A DNA stretch of 64,000 bases from the NCBI GenBank assembly GCA_020848835.1, contig JADLHJ010000064.1, forward strand, positions 1 through 64,000, read 5' to 3'. A model generated the notes under the pieces. It made no database searches, was not told where the DNA came from, and saw only the letters and a program-made list of their open reading frames with translations. Numbering within the stretch: the first letter of the stretch is position 1; every line of letters begins with the position of its first letter. The position numbers and the translations under genes are program-made. Shown piece after piece: positions 8,465 through 17,929 of the stretch. The stretch is from Candidatus Hydrogenedentota bacterium (GTDB lineage Bacteria > Hydrogenedentota > Hydrogenedentia > Hydrogenedentales > SLHB01).

Positions 8465-9290
8465 GTCGGATCGTCTTGAACTGCTTCACATGGTCGCGAA
8501 TCGCAGTCTCTACGGGCAGACGCTCCATGCTCGATGCACCGTAGAATCCATGCACGCGTTTCGTACGCGCAAGGATGTATGCAGCATCCTCCGGAGATGC
8601 GATTGGCCCACCGTGGCACAGCACCAGCACGGACGACTTCACGCCGTGCGCGGCGTCAGCGATCGCCTGCACCCGCTTCACACAGTCATCGAGCGATAGC
8701 GCGGTGGTCGCGCCGATCGATCCCTTCGTGGTGAGCCCCATGTGCGCAACAACGATATCCGCGCCCGCTTCCGCCATTTTTTCCGCGTCCTGCGGCGAGA
8801 AACAATAGGGCGTCGTGAGCATTTCGAGTTGGTGTGCGATCCCGATCATCTTCACTTCGAGATCGAAGCTCATACCCGTCTCCTCGAGGTTCTGCCGGAA
8901 TACACCATCGATCAAACCGACCGTCGGGAAGTTCTGCACCCCCGCGAACCCGATGTCCTTCACTTCCCGAAGGAAATGCGTCATCTGCCGAAACGGATCG
9001 GTGCCGCACACACCGGCCAACACAGGCGTGTGTTTGACCACGGTCAAAACCTCGCCAGCCATCTCCATCACAATCGCGTTCGCATCGCCGTAGGGCATCA
9101 GTCCCGCCAGCGACCCTCGCCCCGCCATGCGGTAACGGCCGGAATTGTAAATGACGATGAGATCGACGCCGCCTTCCTCTTCGAACTTTGCGCTGATGCC
9201 GGTGCCAGCCCCTGCGCCAATGATCGGCACTCCAGCTTCAAGGGTGTGGTGTAATCGTTTCAGGATTTCGACGCGCGCGTTGCGTTGCAT
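8457..9290 (-). CDS. Phosphoenolpyruvate hydrolase family TIM-barrel protein
   Basis: 277 residues from ATG 9290, chosen because GGGGGAG lies seven bases upstream; a longer frame would overlap the divergent gene. Features match the PEP hydrolase-like family (PF09370): [22 protein letters not shown] near the N-terminus, [57 protein letters not shown] and [14 protein letters not shown]. The family is related to isocitrate lyase/PEP mutase-type barrels; its substrate in bacteria is mostly unproven. First gene of the minus-strand group with the small membrane protein and metF; no metabolic link to MetF is evident. Confidence 0.85.
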   Translation of the reverse strand: MQRNARVEILKRLHHTLEAGVPIIGAGAGTGISAKFEEEGGVDLIVIYNSGRYRMAGRGSLAGLMPYGDANAIVMEMAGEVLTVVKHTPVLAGVCGTDPFRQMTHFLREVKDIGFAGVQNFPTVGLIDGVFRQNLEETGMSFDLEVKMIGIAHQLEMLTTPYCFSPQDAEKMAEAGADIVVAHMGLTTKGSIGATTALSLDDCVKRVQAIADAAHGVKSSVLVLCHGGPIASPEDAAYILARTKRVHGFYGASSMERLPVETAIRDHVKQFKTIRLG

Positions 9291-9330
9291 GGCGATTCTC
9301 CCCCTAAACCCGGTCCCATCGTAATCGATT

Positions 9331-9359
9331 CGGACAGACCGATTCACCAGTGATAGAAT
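9331..9359 (+). promoter_or_regulatory. Candidate sigma70-type promoter for the GNAT gene
   Basis: CGGACA at 9331-9336 and TAGAAT at 9354-9359 with a 17-base spacer, leaving a leader of about 15 bases before ATG 9382. It lies in the 91-base divergent gap between two genes. Confidence 0.4.
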
Positions 9360-9381
9360 TCCCGCCGTAAGGCAGTCTTGA

Positions 9382-10587
9382 ATGAAAGTAACCATTAGAC
9401 CTATTGCAAACCGCGACGAATTGCGCATGGCGCTCGACCTGATGGCCGATGCGCATATTCAGGGCGACGACGCCGCCAAACATTGGCTCGACGAATGCTC
9501 CTGGCGCTATCCCGCATTCCGGCCCGAACATACGCGCGTTGCAACGCGAAAGGGCGAGGTGCTTGGCGCGCTGCACCTCACCACCGACACCATCCGCATC
9601 GGCGAGGCGCGCCTAAAAATGGGCGGTTTGGGTTGGGTTGCTACGTCCGCGCGCCACCGCAAACGCGGCATCGGCAGGAAGCTGATTGAAGAGACGCTCA
9701 CCTACATGCGCGAACACGGCTACCACGTGTCCATGCTCTTCGGCATCCCAAATTTCTATCACCGCTTCGGCTATGTGTCCGCGCTGATCGACTACACCAT
9801 TCTCATGGAGACGACCGAAGCTCGCACGTTTGAAAACCCGTTCAAATCGTCTATCGCCACCCCCGGAGAAATCCCTTGGCTCCAGAAACTGCACAACGCA
9901 AACGACGCCAATTCCGTTTGTTCATTGGTCCGTACCGCGGCGCACCTGCACAATAAATGGGGACGCTGGAACAAATGGCGCGTGCTCAAAGACGAACAAG
10001 GCAAGGCGGTAGCCTATCTCTACGCCACCATCGAGCGTGGATGCCTGTTCGTCACGGAAGTTGGCGTGAGCGAGCCGGGCGTGTGCGCGGCAGTCGTGCG
10101 AGAAGCGGCGCGCATCGCGCAGTCCGAGGAAATCACGCAAATCCGTTTCTGCGTGCCACCCGCGCACCCGCTGGCCCGTTTTCTGGGCCAATTCAATTCT
10201 GTTCATGAAGCCCGCATCGAATATGACGGCGGCGGTATGATGTCGTTCATTAATGTTGCCGAGACGCTGGAATCGATGGTGCCGGAGTGGGACAGCTTGC
10301 TCGCCAAGAGCATTGCCCGCGAACTGCGCACTGAGTTCACGCTGGTCTTGGGAAAATCCAGCTACCGCATCCGAGCAAACCGCGGCGCCATCGACGTTTC
10401 GACCAACCCCGGCGCGAGCAAGATCAGCCTGAAAAACGGCGACCTCATGCACCTCCTCACCGGATACCGCCACCCCAACGACATCCTAGAATCGCGCCGC
10501 TCCATGCTCACTTCTGATGTCCGCATTCTATTCACTACCTTGTTCCCCAAGCGCAATCCCTATGTCTGGCGCTTTGACCGGTTTTAA
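9382..10587 (+). CDS. GNAT N-acetyltransferase, Eis-like
   Basis: A 401-residue protein with an N-terminal GNAT domain (about 1-150: [14 protein letters not shown], then the acetyl-CoA loop [14 protein letters not shown], then [14 protein letters not shown]), a second GNAT-like region, and a C-terminal sterol-carrier-like domain (about 300-400). That three-part architecture and length match the Eis family, which acetylates amines such as aminoglycosides or lysines using acetyl-CoA. The true substrate cannot be deduced. It is divergent from the PEP-hydrolase gene and apparently monocistronic. Confidence 0.85.
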   Translation: MKVTIRPIANRDELRMALDLMADAHIQGDDAAKHWLDECSWRYPAFRPEHTRVATRKGEVLGALHLTTDTIRIGEARLKMGGLGWVATSARHRKRGIGRKLIEETLTYMREHGYHVSMLFGIPNFYHRFGYVSALIDYTILMETTEARTFENPFKSSIATPGEIPWLQKLHNANDANSVCSLVRTAAHLHNKWGRWNKWRVLKDEQGKAVAYLYATIERGCLFVTEVGVSEPGVCAAVVREAARIAQSEEITQIRFCVPPAHPLARFLGQFNSVHEARIEYDGGGMMSFINVAETLESMVPEWDSLLAKSIARELRTEFTLVLGKSSYRIRANRGAIDVSTNPGASKISLKNGDLMHLLTGYRHPNDILESRRSMLTSDVRILFTTLFPKRNPYVWRFDRF

Positions 10588-10676
10588 GCCGGTAAGCAAA
10601 TCTCGCCGTTTCGTGGGATACTTGGGAAACGACATTTCATGGCGAAGGGGCCCGGGCTAAATTGGGGAAAGTGGCG

Positions 10677-11249
10677 ATGAAGCGCTGGTTTTGCCTATTT
10701 TTTATTGTGGCGCTACTGTCAGCGACGTTTGCCGGCTGCGGTGCTACGAAGGCGCGAGAGGATTCAAGCGTGCCGATTGCAGCGAGCAAGGAGTCGGGTA
10801 ACCCCTACCCAACCTTCGCCGAGGGCGGCGCGCTTACTCTTAGTTTTAACGGGCAATCGGCGACCATCAAGCTGGATGATGTGCAATTGGCAAACACTGA
10901 TTCCGGGTATCCTGACTACATGGAGTTGTCAGGGTCTGGGACATACTTTGCGGCGTTAATCGATCCCAAAATGCCGGACGTTGAAGGCGACGCCTATTAC
11001 CAACCAATAGTTGGCCGTGCGCTGCCCCTCACGGTTCCGAAGGACCTCCTGCCGGATGACCGTGAAATCACGGCGCCAAACCTGGGAAAATACACCATTG
11101 TTGGCGGGAATCTAACCATGGAGAAGTTCCAAATTGGAATGGATGGCCGCGATCACTGGGACGGCAGGATCGACCTGCAACTTCAGAGCACACGAGGCGT
11201 AATCCCTGTTTCAGGAACTTTTTCATTTACCGTGGTCCCGACCTGGTAA
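10677..11249 (+). CDS. Putative lipoprotein, unknown function
   Basis: 190 residues from ATG 10677, preceded by GGGGAAAG. The N-terminus MKRWFCLFFIVALLSATFAGC is a lipoprotein-type signal with Cys at about 21. The mature part is predicted beta-rich and ends in a TFSFTVVPTW strand. There are no catalytic motifs and the family is not recognised. It starts 89 bases after the GNAT gene and 72 bases before the cohesin-like gene. Confidence 0.6.
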   Translation: MKRWFCLFFIVALLSATFAGCGATKAREDSSVPIAASKESGNPYPTFAEGGALTLSFNGQSATIKLDDVQLANTDSGYPDYMELSGSGTYFAALIDPKMPDVEGDAYYQPIVGRALPLTVPKDLLPDDREITAPNLGKYTIVGGNLTMEKFQIGMDGRDHWDGRIDLQLQSTRGVIPVSGTFSFTVVPTW

Positions 11250-11321
11250 CGAGGGGTGTCAACGGACGTACAATGGGAGGCGTTAGTACAGTGGTGCCAG
11301 GGGCCTGCCAGGAGTGTGCAG

Positions 11322-12431
11322 ATGGGTTGTAGTTTGTCACGGCTTTGCGCGTTAGTCGCGCTCGCCGGACCGCTTGCCTTTGCCGGTACGCTTCGCATGG
11401 GTGTGCCTGAGGTCAACGGCAACCAGGTTGTCCTGCCCGTACTTCTCGAAGGAGACACGGGAGCGGGCGTGGCGGCCCTCGATTTCACCCTGAACTACGA
11501 CCCCGCCGTGTTCACCCCCGTGCGTGCGGAAGCTAGCGAGGCGGCACAGGCGGCACGTAAGCAGGTCGAATCGAATGAGGTCAGCCCGGGCAATTACGTC
11601 ATCATGATGTTCGGCATGAACCAGACCACGCTCAACGGGGGACAGGTCGCCGAAATCACCTTGACCAAGAAGAACCAGCCAGCCTCAAACCAATCGGACA
11701 TTTCAATCGAGCAGACGACTTTCGCATCGATCGAAGGCTCGGAGATCGAATCGTCCGGCAGCAGCCAGACGGTCACGTTCCCGCCGCCACCAGCCGATGA
11801 TGACGGCAACGATCCACCTCCCGCGAACGAGAACCCTCCCCCCGACAACTCGCCCGCAGAAACGCCCAAACCGACAATACCGGTCGATACGCCGGACACA
11901 CAGGCACCGTCTGTGCCGGGAACGCCGGGCGGTGCACCGAGCCAGCCCGAACCGCCGAAGCAGGAAGCGCCCCGCGCCACGCCGATGAAAGTCGCTTCCA
12001 CCATATTGGATGAACCTAAGAACGATTCAGGCGGCAATCGCACGGTTGGCGTTGCACGCATGAACCGCGCTGCTCAGCGGCTGGAGAATTCGCGGGCCGC
12101 GCTGAATTCGCCTGGGAGTAACGCACTAGACTCTGGCGCACAGGAAGGCGGGGGCGATAGCAAGCTAGGTACGGGCGCGGCGCAATCGGCGTCGTCGCCG
12201 GATGCGAACTTGCCGAATACGGAGACACGAGAAATCGTGACAGTTGCGTCAGCGGGTACAGATGCGCTGAGCGCGTCAAAAGAATTGGAAGAAGAAATCG
12301 CCAATGACAGGGCCGATACGTCCGGCATTCCGCCATCGTCGCGGCGCATGCTCGTTATCGTCGGCTCGATTATCGCGGCGGCTCTGGTGGCCTATCGTTT
12401 CGCGTTGAAGCGGACGCAGAAGATCTCGTAG
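11322..12431 (+). CDS. Membrane-anchored cohesin-like domain protein
   Basis: 369 residues from ATG 11322 (AGGAG at 11310-11314). Order: signal peptide (1-22); a cohesin/CBM2-3-type beta domain (about 25-160) with VVLPVLLEGDTGAGVAALDF, LNYDPAVFTPV and GQVAEITLTKK; a long Pro/Asp-rich linker (about 160-220); a Ser/Ala/Gly-rich region; and a C-terminal transmembrane helix (near 342-360) followed by a basic tail. This places the cohesin-like domain outside the inner membrane. Cohesins bind dockerins in cellulosomes, but similar domains occur in many non-cellulolytic bacteria with unknown partners. No dockerin is visible in the window. Confidence 0.72.
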   Translation: MGCSLSRLCALVALAGPLAFAGTLRMGVPEVNGNQVVLPVLLEGDTGAGVAALDFTLNYDPAVFTPVRAEASEAAQAARKQVESNEVSPGNYVIMMFGMNQTTLNGGQVAEITLTKKNQPASNQSDISIEQTTFASIEGSEIESSGSSQTVTFPPPPADDDGNDPPPANENPPPDNSPAETPKPTIPVDTPDTQAPSVPGTPGGAPSQPEPPKQEAPRATPMKVASTILDEPKNDSGGNRTVGVARMNRAAQRLENSRAALNSPGSNALDSGAQEGGGDSKLGTGAAQSASSPDANLPNTETREIVTVASAGTDALSASKELEEEIANDRADTSGIPPSSRRMLVIVGSIIAAALVAYRFALKRTQKIS

Positions 12432-12562
12432 CAAACGTCCTCAGCGGGCTCAACTTTCGCGCCGCAAGGTAGCGCCCGCTTCGCCGATTCAAAGCCGATG
12501 CGCCGCGTTCGGCGAATGAGGCGCAACTGTCCGAGATATATTCGCTTTCCGCGAACCACTGC

Positions 12563-13108
12563 TCAATGCAGCAACACACCTTCCAATTGAAGCAGTTCGC
12601 GCTTCCACTCCAGACCCGCAGCAAACCCATGCAACGATCCGTCCGCACCGAGAAAACGATGACACGGCACGACAATCGCAATTGGGTTCTGTCCCAACGC
12701 ATGGCCTACCGCGCGTGCCGCCGATTTCGGCTTGTTCATGCGCAAGGCCAATTCGCCGTAGGTTGAAGAGTTTCCCCATTCCACGCGGCGCGCTTCGTCC
12801 CAAACTTCGCGCTGAAAATCGGTCGCTTTGTCGAGATCGAGCGGTACCGACGCAAAGCTTTCATGCAACCCCGCAAAATAATTTGCCAGCGCCGCGTTCA
12901 ACTCCCATACACGCGTATCGTTTGCGCCGGAGTGGAGCACGCTGATGCGATCGACGCTGCCGTTTGTATGCGGCAACGTCAAGCGATATAGACCCTTTGC
13001 GCTGAACCAGCCGTAGATGGGCCCGCGCGCGTGGTCGAATCGAAAGCTCGCGGGTTGATCAAAACCGCCGTACATAGGCCTAATTTTTGGGGTTGGCGTC
13101 GTGTTCAT
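12563..13108 (-). CDS. ogt: Methylated-DNA-protein cysteine methyltransferase
   Basis: Suicidal DNA repair enzyme that takes O6-alkyl groups from guanine onto its own cysteine. The 181-residue protein carries the PCHR active-site motif (acceptor Cys149) in IAIVVPCHRF, preceded by STYGELA and the RAVGHALGQNP recognition helix. The N-terminal domain is short and divergent, as in Ogt/AGT proteins without the Ada regulatory half. It starts one base after the stop of the alpha/beta-hydrolase gene upstream, so the two are probably co-transcribed. Confidence 0.92.
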   Translation of the reverse strand: MNTTPTPKIRPMYGGFDQPASFRFDHARGPIYGWFSAKGLYRLTLPHTNGSVDRISVLHSGANDTRVWELNAALANYFAGLHESFASVPLDLDKATDFQREVWDEARRVEWGNSSTYGELALRMNKPKSAARAVGHALGQNPIAIVVPCHRFLGADGSLHGFAAGLEWKRELLQLEGVLLH

Positions 13109-13109
13109 G

Positions 13110-14135
13110 TTACATCTTGAAATTCTTCTTTAAAAAGCCCACCAACTCAGGATACGTCAAATCCTCTTTCTTTTCCTTTTGCTCGTAGTCGTCCATATGG
13201 CGCACGATGCACTCGATGCCTAGCGGATCCACTTTTTCTTTTAGCGCATAGCCAAACTTAACGTGATGAATTCCCCAGCCCGGTTTATCAAGGCCTTCAA
13301 CATCTTTTCCGAAGCCGTCGTAGTACACAGTCAGCCCTTTGTTGGGGCCGGGCTTTAAATCAGCCTTGGGTTCGCCGTAAAACATGATCACAGGCGGATC
13401 GTCTTTCGTGAGGAAATTGATTGCGGAGGCCTGTTCGTAGAGCGCGTAGGCCTTCGGTGTGTCCAGTTCTTCCAGCGTGATGCCGTAGAACATTGGCAGC
13501 GCGGGGTGCTCATAAGCGCGCCCGCCGACAACTTCGCGCACCCAGCGCGGATCGTAGGACGATTGGGCGCCATACACGCCCACGCAGGTTACGCGCGTGG
13601 ACTGCCGCGCAACGACATCGCTGCTGTTTGGATCGGCCATGTCATCTTTGAACGCGATCCACAGCGACATGCCCGCGCCCGCAGAACTACCGCTAAGCGC
13701 GACGCGCTTCGGATCGATCTTGAGCTGTTTTGCATTTGCACGCAGGAATTGCACGACGCGCGCGCCGTCATGCATGGGGCCGGGGAACGGCTGTTGCGTC
13801 GAGAAGCGATAATTTGCGGAACAAACGGAGATGCCCGCATCGAGACACTGCTTCAATAAGTCGCCACTCAAGGTCCATTTGTCGCCGCCAACAAAACCGC
13901 CGCCGTGCAGGAAAATCAGCACCGGCGCGGGGGATGTCGTCTTCGCTTGCCACAGATCGAGCACGTTGCGCTCGTGCGGACCGTAGGCGAGGTTGAAGTA
14001 CTCCGGTCGCGGCTTGCTGTCAGAGGGTAGCTTTGCGGATTTGTCCGCGGACTTCAGGTGCGAATGCGTGGCGCAGCTTGAAGCAAGTGCAAGCGCGATC
14101 GCACAAATAAAGATATAATGAAGCTTGCGTATCAT
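13110..14135 (-). CDS. Alpha/beta hydrolase (esterase) lipoprotein
   Basis: 341 residues from ATG 14135, where GGAAGGA sits upstream. The N-terminus has a signal peptide ending in LASSC, suggesting lipid attachment. It has the oxyanion motif LIFLHGGGFVGG (near 70-81), the nucleophile elbow GSSAG (near 150) and a late His in the HHVKFGYAL region: the HSL/BD-FAE-type layout of secreted esterases acting on acylated sugars or small esters. The substrate is unknown. A candidate promoter lies at 14197-14225. Confidence 0.82.
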   Translation of the reverse strand: MIRKLHYIFICAIALALASSCATHSHLKSADKSAKLPSDSKPRPEYFNLAYGPHERNVLDLWQAKTTSPAPVLIFLHGGGFVGGDKWTLSGDLLKQCLDAGISVCSANYRFSTQQPFPGPMHDGARVVQFLRANAKQLKIDPKRVALSGSSAGAGMSLWIAFKDDMADPNSSDVVARQSTRVTCVGVYGAQSSYDPRWVREVVGGRAYEHPALPMFYGITLEELDTPKAYALYEQASAINFLTKDDPPVIMFYGEPKADLKPGPNKGLTVYYDGFGKDVEGLDKPGWGIHHVKFGYALKEKVDPLGIECIVRHMDDYEQKEKKEDLTYPELVGFLKKNFKM

Positions 14136-14196
14136 TTGAAATCCTTCCGGTCGTCCCAAGATTGCCGGCGCAAATGGTAGCGGCTTTTCGGTCCTT

Positions 14197-14225
14197 AGTA
14201 AATAGCGCTGGCTATAACAATTCAA
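14197..14225 (-). promoter_or_regulatory. Candidate promoter for the esterase-ogt pair
   Basis: Read on the minus strand: TTGAAT (14225-14220), a 17-base spacer, and TTTACT (14202-14197), about 60 bases before ATG 14135. Confidence 0.42.
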
Positions 14226-14357
14226 GATTGTGAATAACACAAGCCGGCAATATGGAGGCCGACGGCAGGTAGACGCCGCTTTGGTTGTTCAATGCACAGA
14301 GCGGTACATGAAAACCTGAATTGCTCTAAACTAAGCGATCTGCGGGACCAGCAATAC

Positions 14358-15992
14358 CTACGCCCCAGTCACCTCGCGGGCCATGGTGTGCACGTCGGAA
14401 ATGCTCTGCAGCGCTTCAGCTAGCGCGCTGCGCTCGGGGATGAATGCGTAGCCGCCCGCGAGTAAAGCCGTGCGTAGCGCGCGCGTGGCGCTGCGCCGTG
14501 CGGACCATGCGAATAGGCGTGCAGCGAGTGACATCAAAAACAATTCAACGGCCAACAAAATAGCCAGCACCGCGCCGGCGTGTACGAAATAATTGCCCGG
14601 TAATACGACGCCTGCGAAGTAGTCATCCACGATGCGATATGCCGCATAGCCCATGAACGCTACCGGAGGAGCATCGGCAAGAAAGGTCATGGGCCAACTG
14701 GTCAGTAGGCGCGCACGGCCCACGATCCGATCGCGTGCCGGGCCGCGCAGCAATTCGGCGAGGCGCGTTTGGACGCCGTCGGCGAATCGCGCGAAGCCCG
14801 CGCCGTCGTGCGCGAGATCAAAGCCGGCCTGCGAAAACGCAAGCCCAACGTGACTGTGGTGGTTCGCATAAGTGGAGCGGATCGCATCGCTCGCAATGTC
14901 GATTTCTTCCGCGAACAGCGGTTGTTCGCTCAGCAGCGCCGCCGCTTGTTTGCCCGCGGTAAATCGCGCACCCAGCGAAAACCAATTTGCCGCGCGCGCG
15001 GGCAGCGTGCGAATAGCTTCCAGCGCGCGATATGACGTGCCGACGATGCCTTTTGCGCGCAGGCCGATTTCGCGGCCAAGCGCAAAGTTCCAGAGATGTG
15101 GTTCGGCGAAAATGCGTCCACTGAGGTTGTCGCACACCTCGCGCGCGACGGCTTTGTCGCGTTCATCGATGAGTTTTGTCAGCGCATCCAACTCGCTCGA
15201 ACGCGATGCGACGCGCTCATTTAATGTGCCGAGCGTTTTCGTCAACAGACCGTAAGCGTTGGAACGCTTGATTCGCTGCGCGTGGTCCGCATTGAGTTCG
15301 TGGTGCAGAAACGATTCAAGGCGCGGAAAATCAAACTCGTTCTCCGTCGCGCTGCGGCCCGTGAGTTTGCGATCAAGTGTTCGGCGCGGACTAACGCGGA
15401 AATACTGCGTGACGTTGAAGCCCTGCTCGCGCATACGTCCGAGCCAATGTTCGCGCACGGGCTCGCTGCCCGTATCCGCTTTCGTTTCCACGCAGACCAT
15501 GCTGCGCTCGCCCTGCAGGGGACGCAGCAATGACCATGTTGCTTCGTCCAAATATTTCTCCGGACTACCACACACAAGCACAACATCAGCCTGCCCCAGC
15601 GCGCCGATGACGCTTTCGCGGTGTTGCTTCACGACTGTGTCTGAATCGGGCGTATCGATCACGATGAGATGTTCGAGAGCGGATCCGTAAATCCGCGTCC
15701 ATCCATCGAGACCAAACGACGAGCCGGGCGGTTGGTACACGGTCGGCGATGATGTGCAGGGACGATATTCGGACGTCGGCGCAAGCTGATCGCCTGCGAG
15801 CGCGTTGAGCAGGGTCGATTTGCCGACGCCCGAACCGCCGACCAGCGCGACGACGAGCATGCCGTCAAGCCGCTCTTCACGTTCGCGTAACTCCCTTACA
15901 CGCGCGCGCAGCAGCGTAGTTTCGTCGCGCAACGGACGCCACGGCCCGCTGTACGGGGCCAGCGTTTCCAAACGCGAAATTACACTGTTCAT
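14358..15992 (-). CDS. Dynamin-like GTPase, second of a tandem pair
   Basis: 544 residues. The G domain lies near the N-terminus: G1 VALVGGSGVGKSTLLNAL (about 47-64), a TSSPTVY switch I region, G3 IDTPDSD (about 110-116) and a TKAD G4 motif (near 167). The C-terminal half is helical with two hydrophobic membrane-type segments (about 430-490) before a basic end. The start is ATG 15992, which shares an ATGA overlap with the stop of the upstream GTPase gene. Tandem large GTPases with a C-terminal hydrophobic paddle are typical of bacterial dynamin-like proteins, which often act as hetero-oligomers in membrane remodelling. Function here is inferred from architecture only. Confidence 0.78.
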   Translation of the reverse strand: MNSVISRLETLAPYSGPWRPLRDETTLLRARVRELREREERLDGMLVVALVGGSGVGKSTLLNALAGDQLAPTSEYRPCTSSPTVYQPPGSSFGLDGWTRIYGSALEHLIVIDTPDSDTVVKQHRESVIGALGQADVVLVCGSPEKYLDEATWSLLRPLQGERSMVCVETKADTGSEPVREHWLGRMREQGFNVTQYFRVSPRRTLDRKLTGRSATENEFDFPRLESFLHHELNADHAQRIKRSNAYGLLTKTLGTLNERVASRSSELDALTKLIDERDKAVAREVCDNLSGRIFAEPHLWNFALGREIGLRAKGIVGTSYRALEAIRTLPARAANWFSLGARFTAGKQAAALLSEQPLFAEEIDIASDAIRSTYANHHSHVGLAFSQAGFDLAHDGAGFARFADGVQTRLAELLRGPARDRIVGRARLLTSWPMTFLADAPPVAFMGYAAYRIVDDYFAGVVLPGNYFVHAGAVLAILLAVELFLMSLAARLFAWSARRSATRALRTALLAGGYAFIPERSALAEALQSISDVHTMAREVTGA

Positions 15993-17776
15993 ACCGTCGT
16001 GCACTGTGCGTGAAGTCTCCGAAGTTCGCTCATCATATCACCGTCAAACACTTCGAGATATTCGTCGACGCGGGCAAGCGCAGGGCGCGTGATGTGTTCG
16101 AGCAGCGTATTTTCCAACAGTGCGCGTTGCTCGTCGCGCCACGGTGAGAGGAAATCAAAGAGCGCATCGCCGAATTGGTATTCGATCACCCGCGCAGCGA
16201 ACTGTTCCGCCATCGGCCCGCCTACTGCCAGCGCTACATCGACACCCATGCCCGCAGTGTGCGCGGCAATTACGCCTGCAAAAGCCGCAGGCGCTACCGC
16301 AAGGATACCGTCCAGCGTTTGTAGTGCCATGCGTTTTGCACGGTTTTCGTTCCACCAAGTTTCCAGCGTGCGATACGCGTATTGCCGAAACTCTTCGGAC
16401 ACGTTGTCGTTGCGAAGCGTCGCATCGAGGATTGCGCGTGCGGCATTGTCCGCGTTTAGCTTATCTAGTTTGTTTTGGATCAAATGTGCGGCGGGTTCGC
16501 GCAGATTGCGCACGCTTTCGTGATATCCCGCCGTAAGATCACGCGCTATGCGTTCGATCGATTCGCCGTGCAACTTCTGGAGTGACTCTTCCGTGATGGG
16601 ATCCGGCGCTTCCAACGCGGCACGGCGCACAACGGCGCCCCGCACAGCGCGCCCCACGGAGGTCACGGCGACAACAAATGCGCGGCTGACGTTGCCCATC
16701 ACCTTGAACGGAAGCCCACGTTTCGATTGCACAAATTCGTGGAACAACCCGCCGACCGCCGCGCCAGGCGTGGGGTCGTATTGCTTTGATGCATGTTCCG
16801 CGCGTGCTTCAAACTCCCGCGCCGCACCGCGCAGCCCAAACGCGACATCGCCCGCATTTTCGAGAAACTCCGCGGCGCGTTGCGCCACGTGTGCGACGGT
16901 GCCCCTGTAGACTCGCTGCTTGATTACTTTCACGTCTAACGAATCTATGTACTTTCGTAATTCGATTTCGCCATCAGTGGATCGAATAGATTGTTGCAGA
17001 TCGAGTGCGAAATCGTGCGGCACCACAAAACACGGCGAGTCCGATCCAATAATCCCTACAAATTCGCCGAGTTGTTTTCGCGCAACTTCGTACTCGTGAT
17101 CGGGGTTCGCCTTGTTCATCACGGGCACGACCACGCGGCCCGAAGCGAGCGCCTGGCGAAAGAACGCCACGACGCGATCATCCTTGTATTTTTCGCCCGT
17201 CAACACCGCTATGATCACGTCGCCCGTCGCACGGATCGCATCCGCCACATCCCAATGCTCGCGTTCTATGGAGTCCACATCGGGTGTATCGAGAAACACG
17301 AGCGAGTCTGGAAGCGCATCATGCGTTGTCACGTACAGAGCACTATCCGGCGATTCGCGATTGACCACGGCATCGGCGTCTTTAAATGGCAATGCCACGA
17401 ACTCTGGTACGAGTTTGCCTTCGAGGCATTGCGCCGTCCTTGTCGCATTTGCTGCGACTAGTGGCCGCGCAGTGGCCGCCGCTGTCGCTACAATAGGGGA
17501 CACCACGCGGCCGAGCAGCATATTAAACACGGTCGATTTGCCGGTATTCGTGCCACCCGTCACCGCGACAATCAGGCAGCCATCGCCCGCCAGATGCGGC
17601 ACAAGCTTGCGGGAAAGGAGGTTTGTCCATTCTTCTGCGCCGCCAAATACGGCCTTCTCAAGTTGCGCATCGGACGACAGCGCAACGCGAAGCCGCCGCA
17701 ACGCCGCATCAAATTTCGACAATGCAGCGCCGAAACTTACTTCAGTGGGGTTGGTTTCGCGTTGGGTTTGTGGCAT
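15989..17776 (-). CDS. Dynamin-like GTPase, first of a tandem pair
   Basis: 595 residues from ATG 17776; a TTG at 17845 would add 23 residues but is less convincing. The G domain starts near residue 65: G1 VAVTGGTNTGKSTVFNML, a TAAATARP switch I region, G3 FLDTPDVDS and a G4 position reading MNKAN instead of the usual NKxD. The middle is helical; near 505-545 there is a hydrophobic, Ala/Gly-rich segment suited to membrane insertion (APAAFAGVIAAHTAGMGV). It overlaps the next GTPase gene by four bases. The two proteins share layout but little sequence, so they are an ancient pair rather than a recent duplication. Confidence 0.78.
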   Translation of the reverse strand: MPQTQRETNPTEVSFGAALSKFDAALRRLRVALSSDAQLEKAVFGGAEEWTNLLSRKLVPHLAGDGCLIVAVTGGTNTGKSTVFNMLLGRVVSPIVATAAATARPLVAANATRTAQCLEGKLVPEFVALPFKDADAVVNRESPDSALYVTTHDALPDSLVFLDTPDVDSIEREHWDVADAIRATGDVIIAVLTGEKYKDDRVVAFFRQALASGRVVVPVMNKANPDHEYEVARKQLGEFVGIIGSDSPCFVVPHDFALDLQQSIRSTDGEIELRKYIDSLDVKVIKQRVYRGTVAHVAQRAAEFLENAGDVAFGLRGAAREFEARAEHASKQYDPTPGAAVGGLFHEFVQSKRGLPFKVMGNVSRAFVVAVTSVGRAVRGAVVRRAALEAPDPITEESLQKLHGESIERIARDLTAGYHESVRNLREPAAHLIQNKLDKLNADNAARAILDATLRNDNVSEEFRQYAYRTLETWWNENRAKRMALQTLDGILAVAPAAFAGVIAAHTAGMGVDVALAVGGPMAEQFAARVIEYQFGDALFDFLSPWRDEQRALLENTLLEHITRPALARVDEYLEVFDGDMMSELRRLHAQCTTV

Positions 17777-17929
17777 CGATTGGCGTCGTGCTTCGTTTAA
17801 CTGGCGAGCGCATATTACGCTACTGCATGCGACGGTCGGGGTCAATTTTCGCCCGAGTTGACCTAGCCCATACTAATGCTTCATCTTGGATGCCATCAAT
17901 CGCCGGGTCGTTTACGAGGGGTCAATACT

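Noticed and set aside
14358..17776. A confirmed phage-defence island around the GTPases
   Set aside because: No nuclease, reverse transcriptase, toxin or mobile element accompanies them; only the dynamin-like architecture hints at defence.
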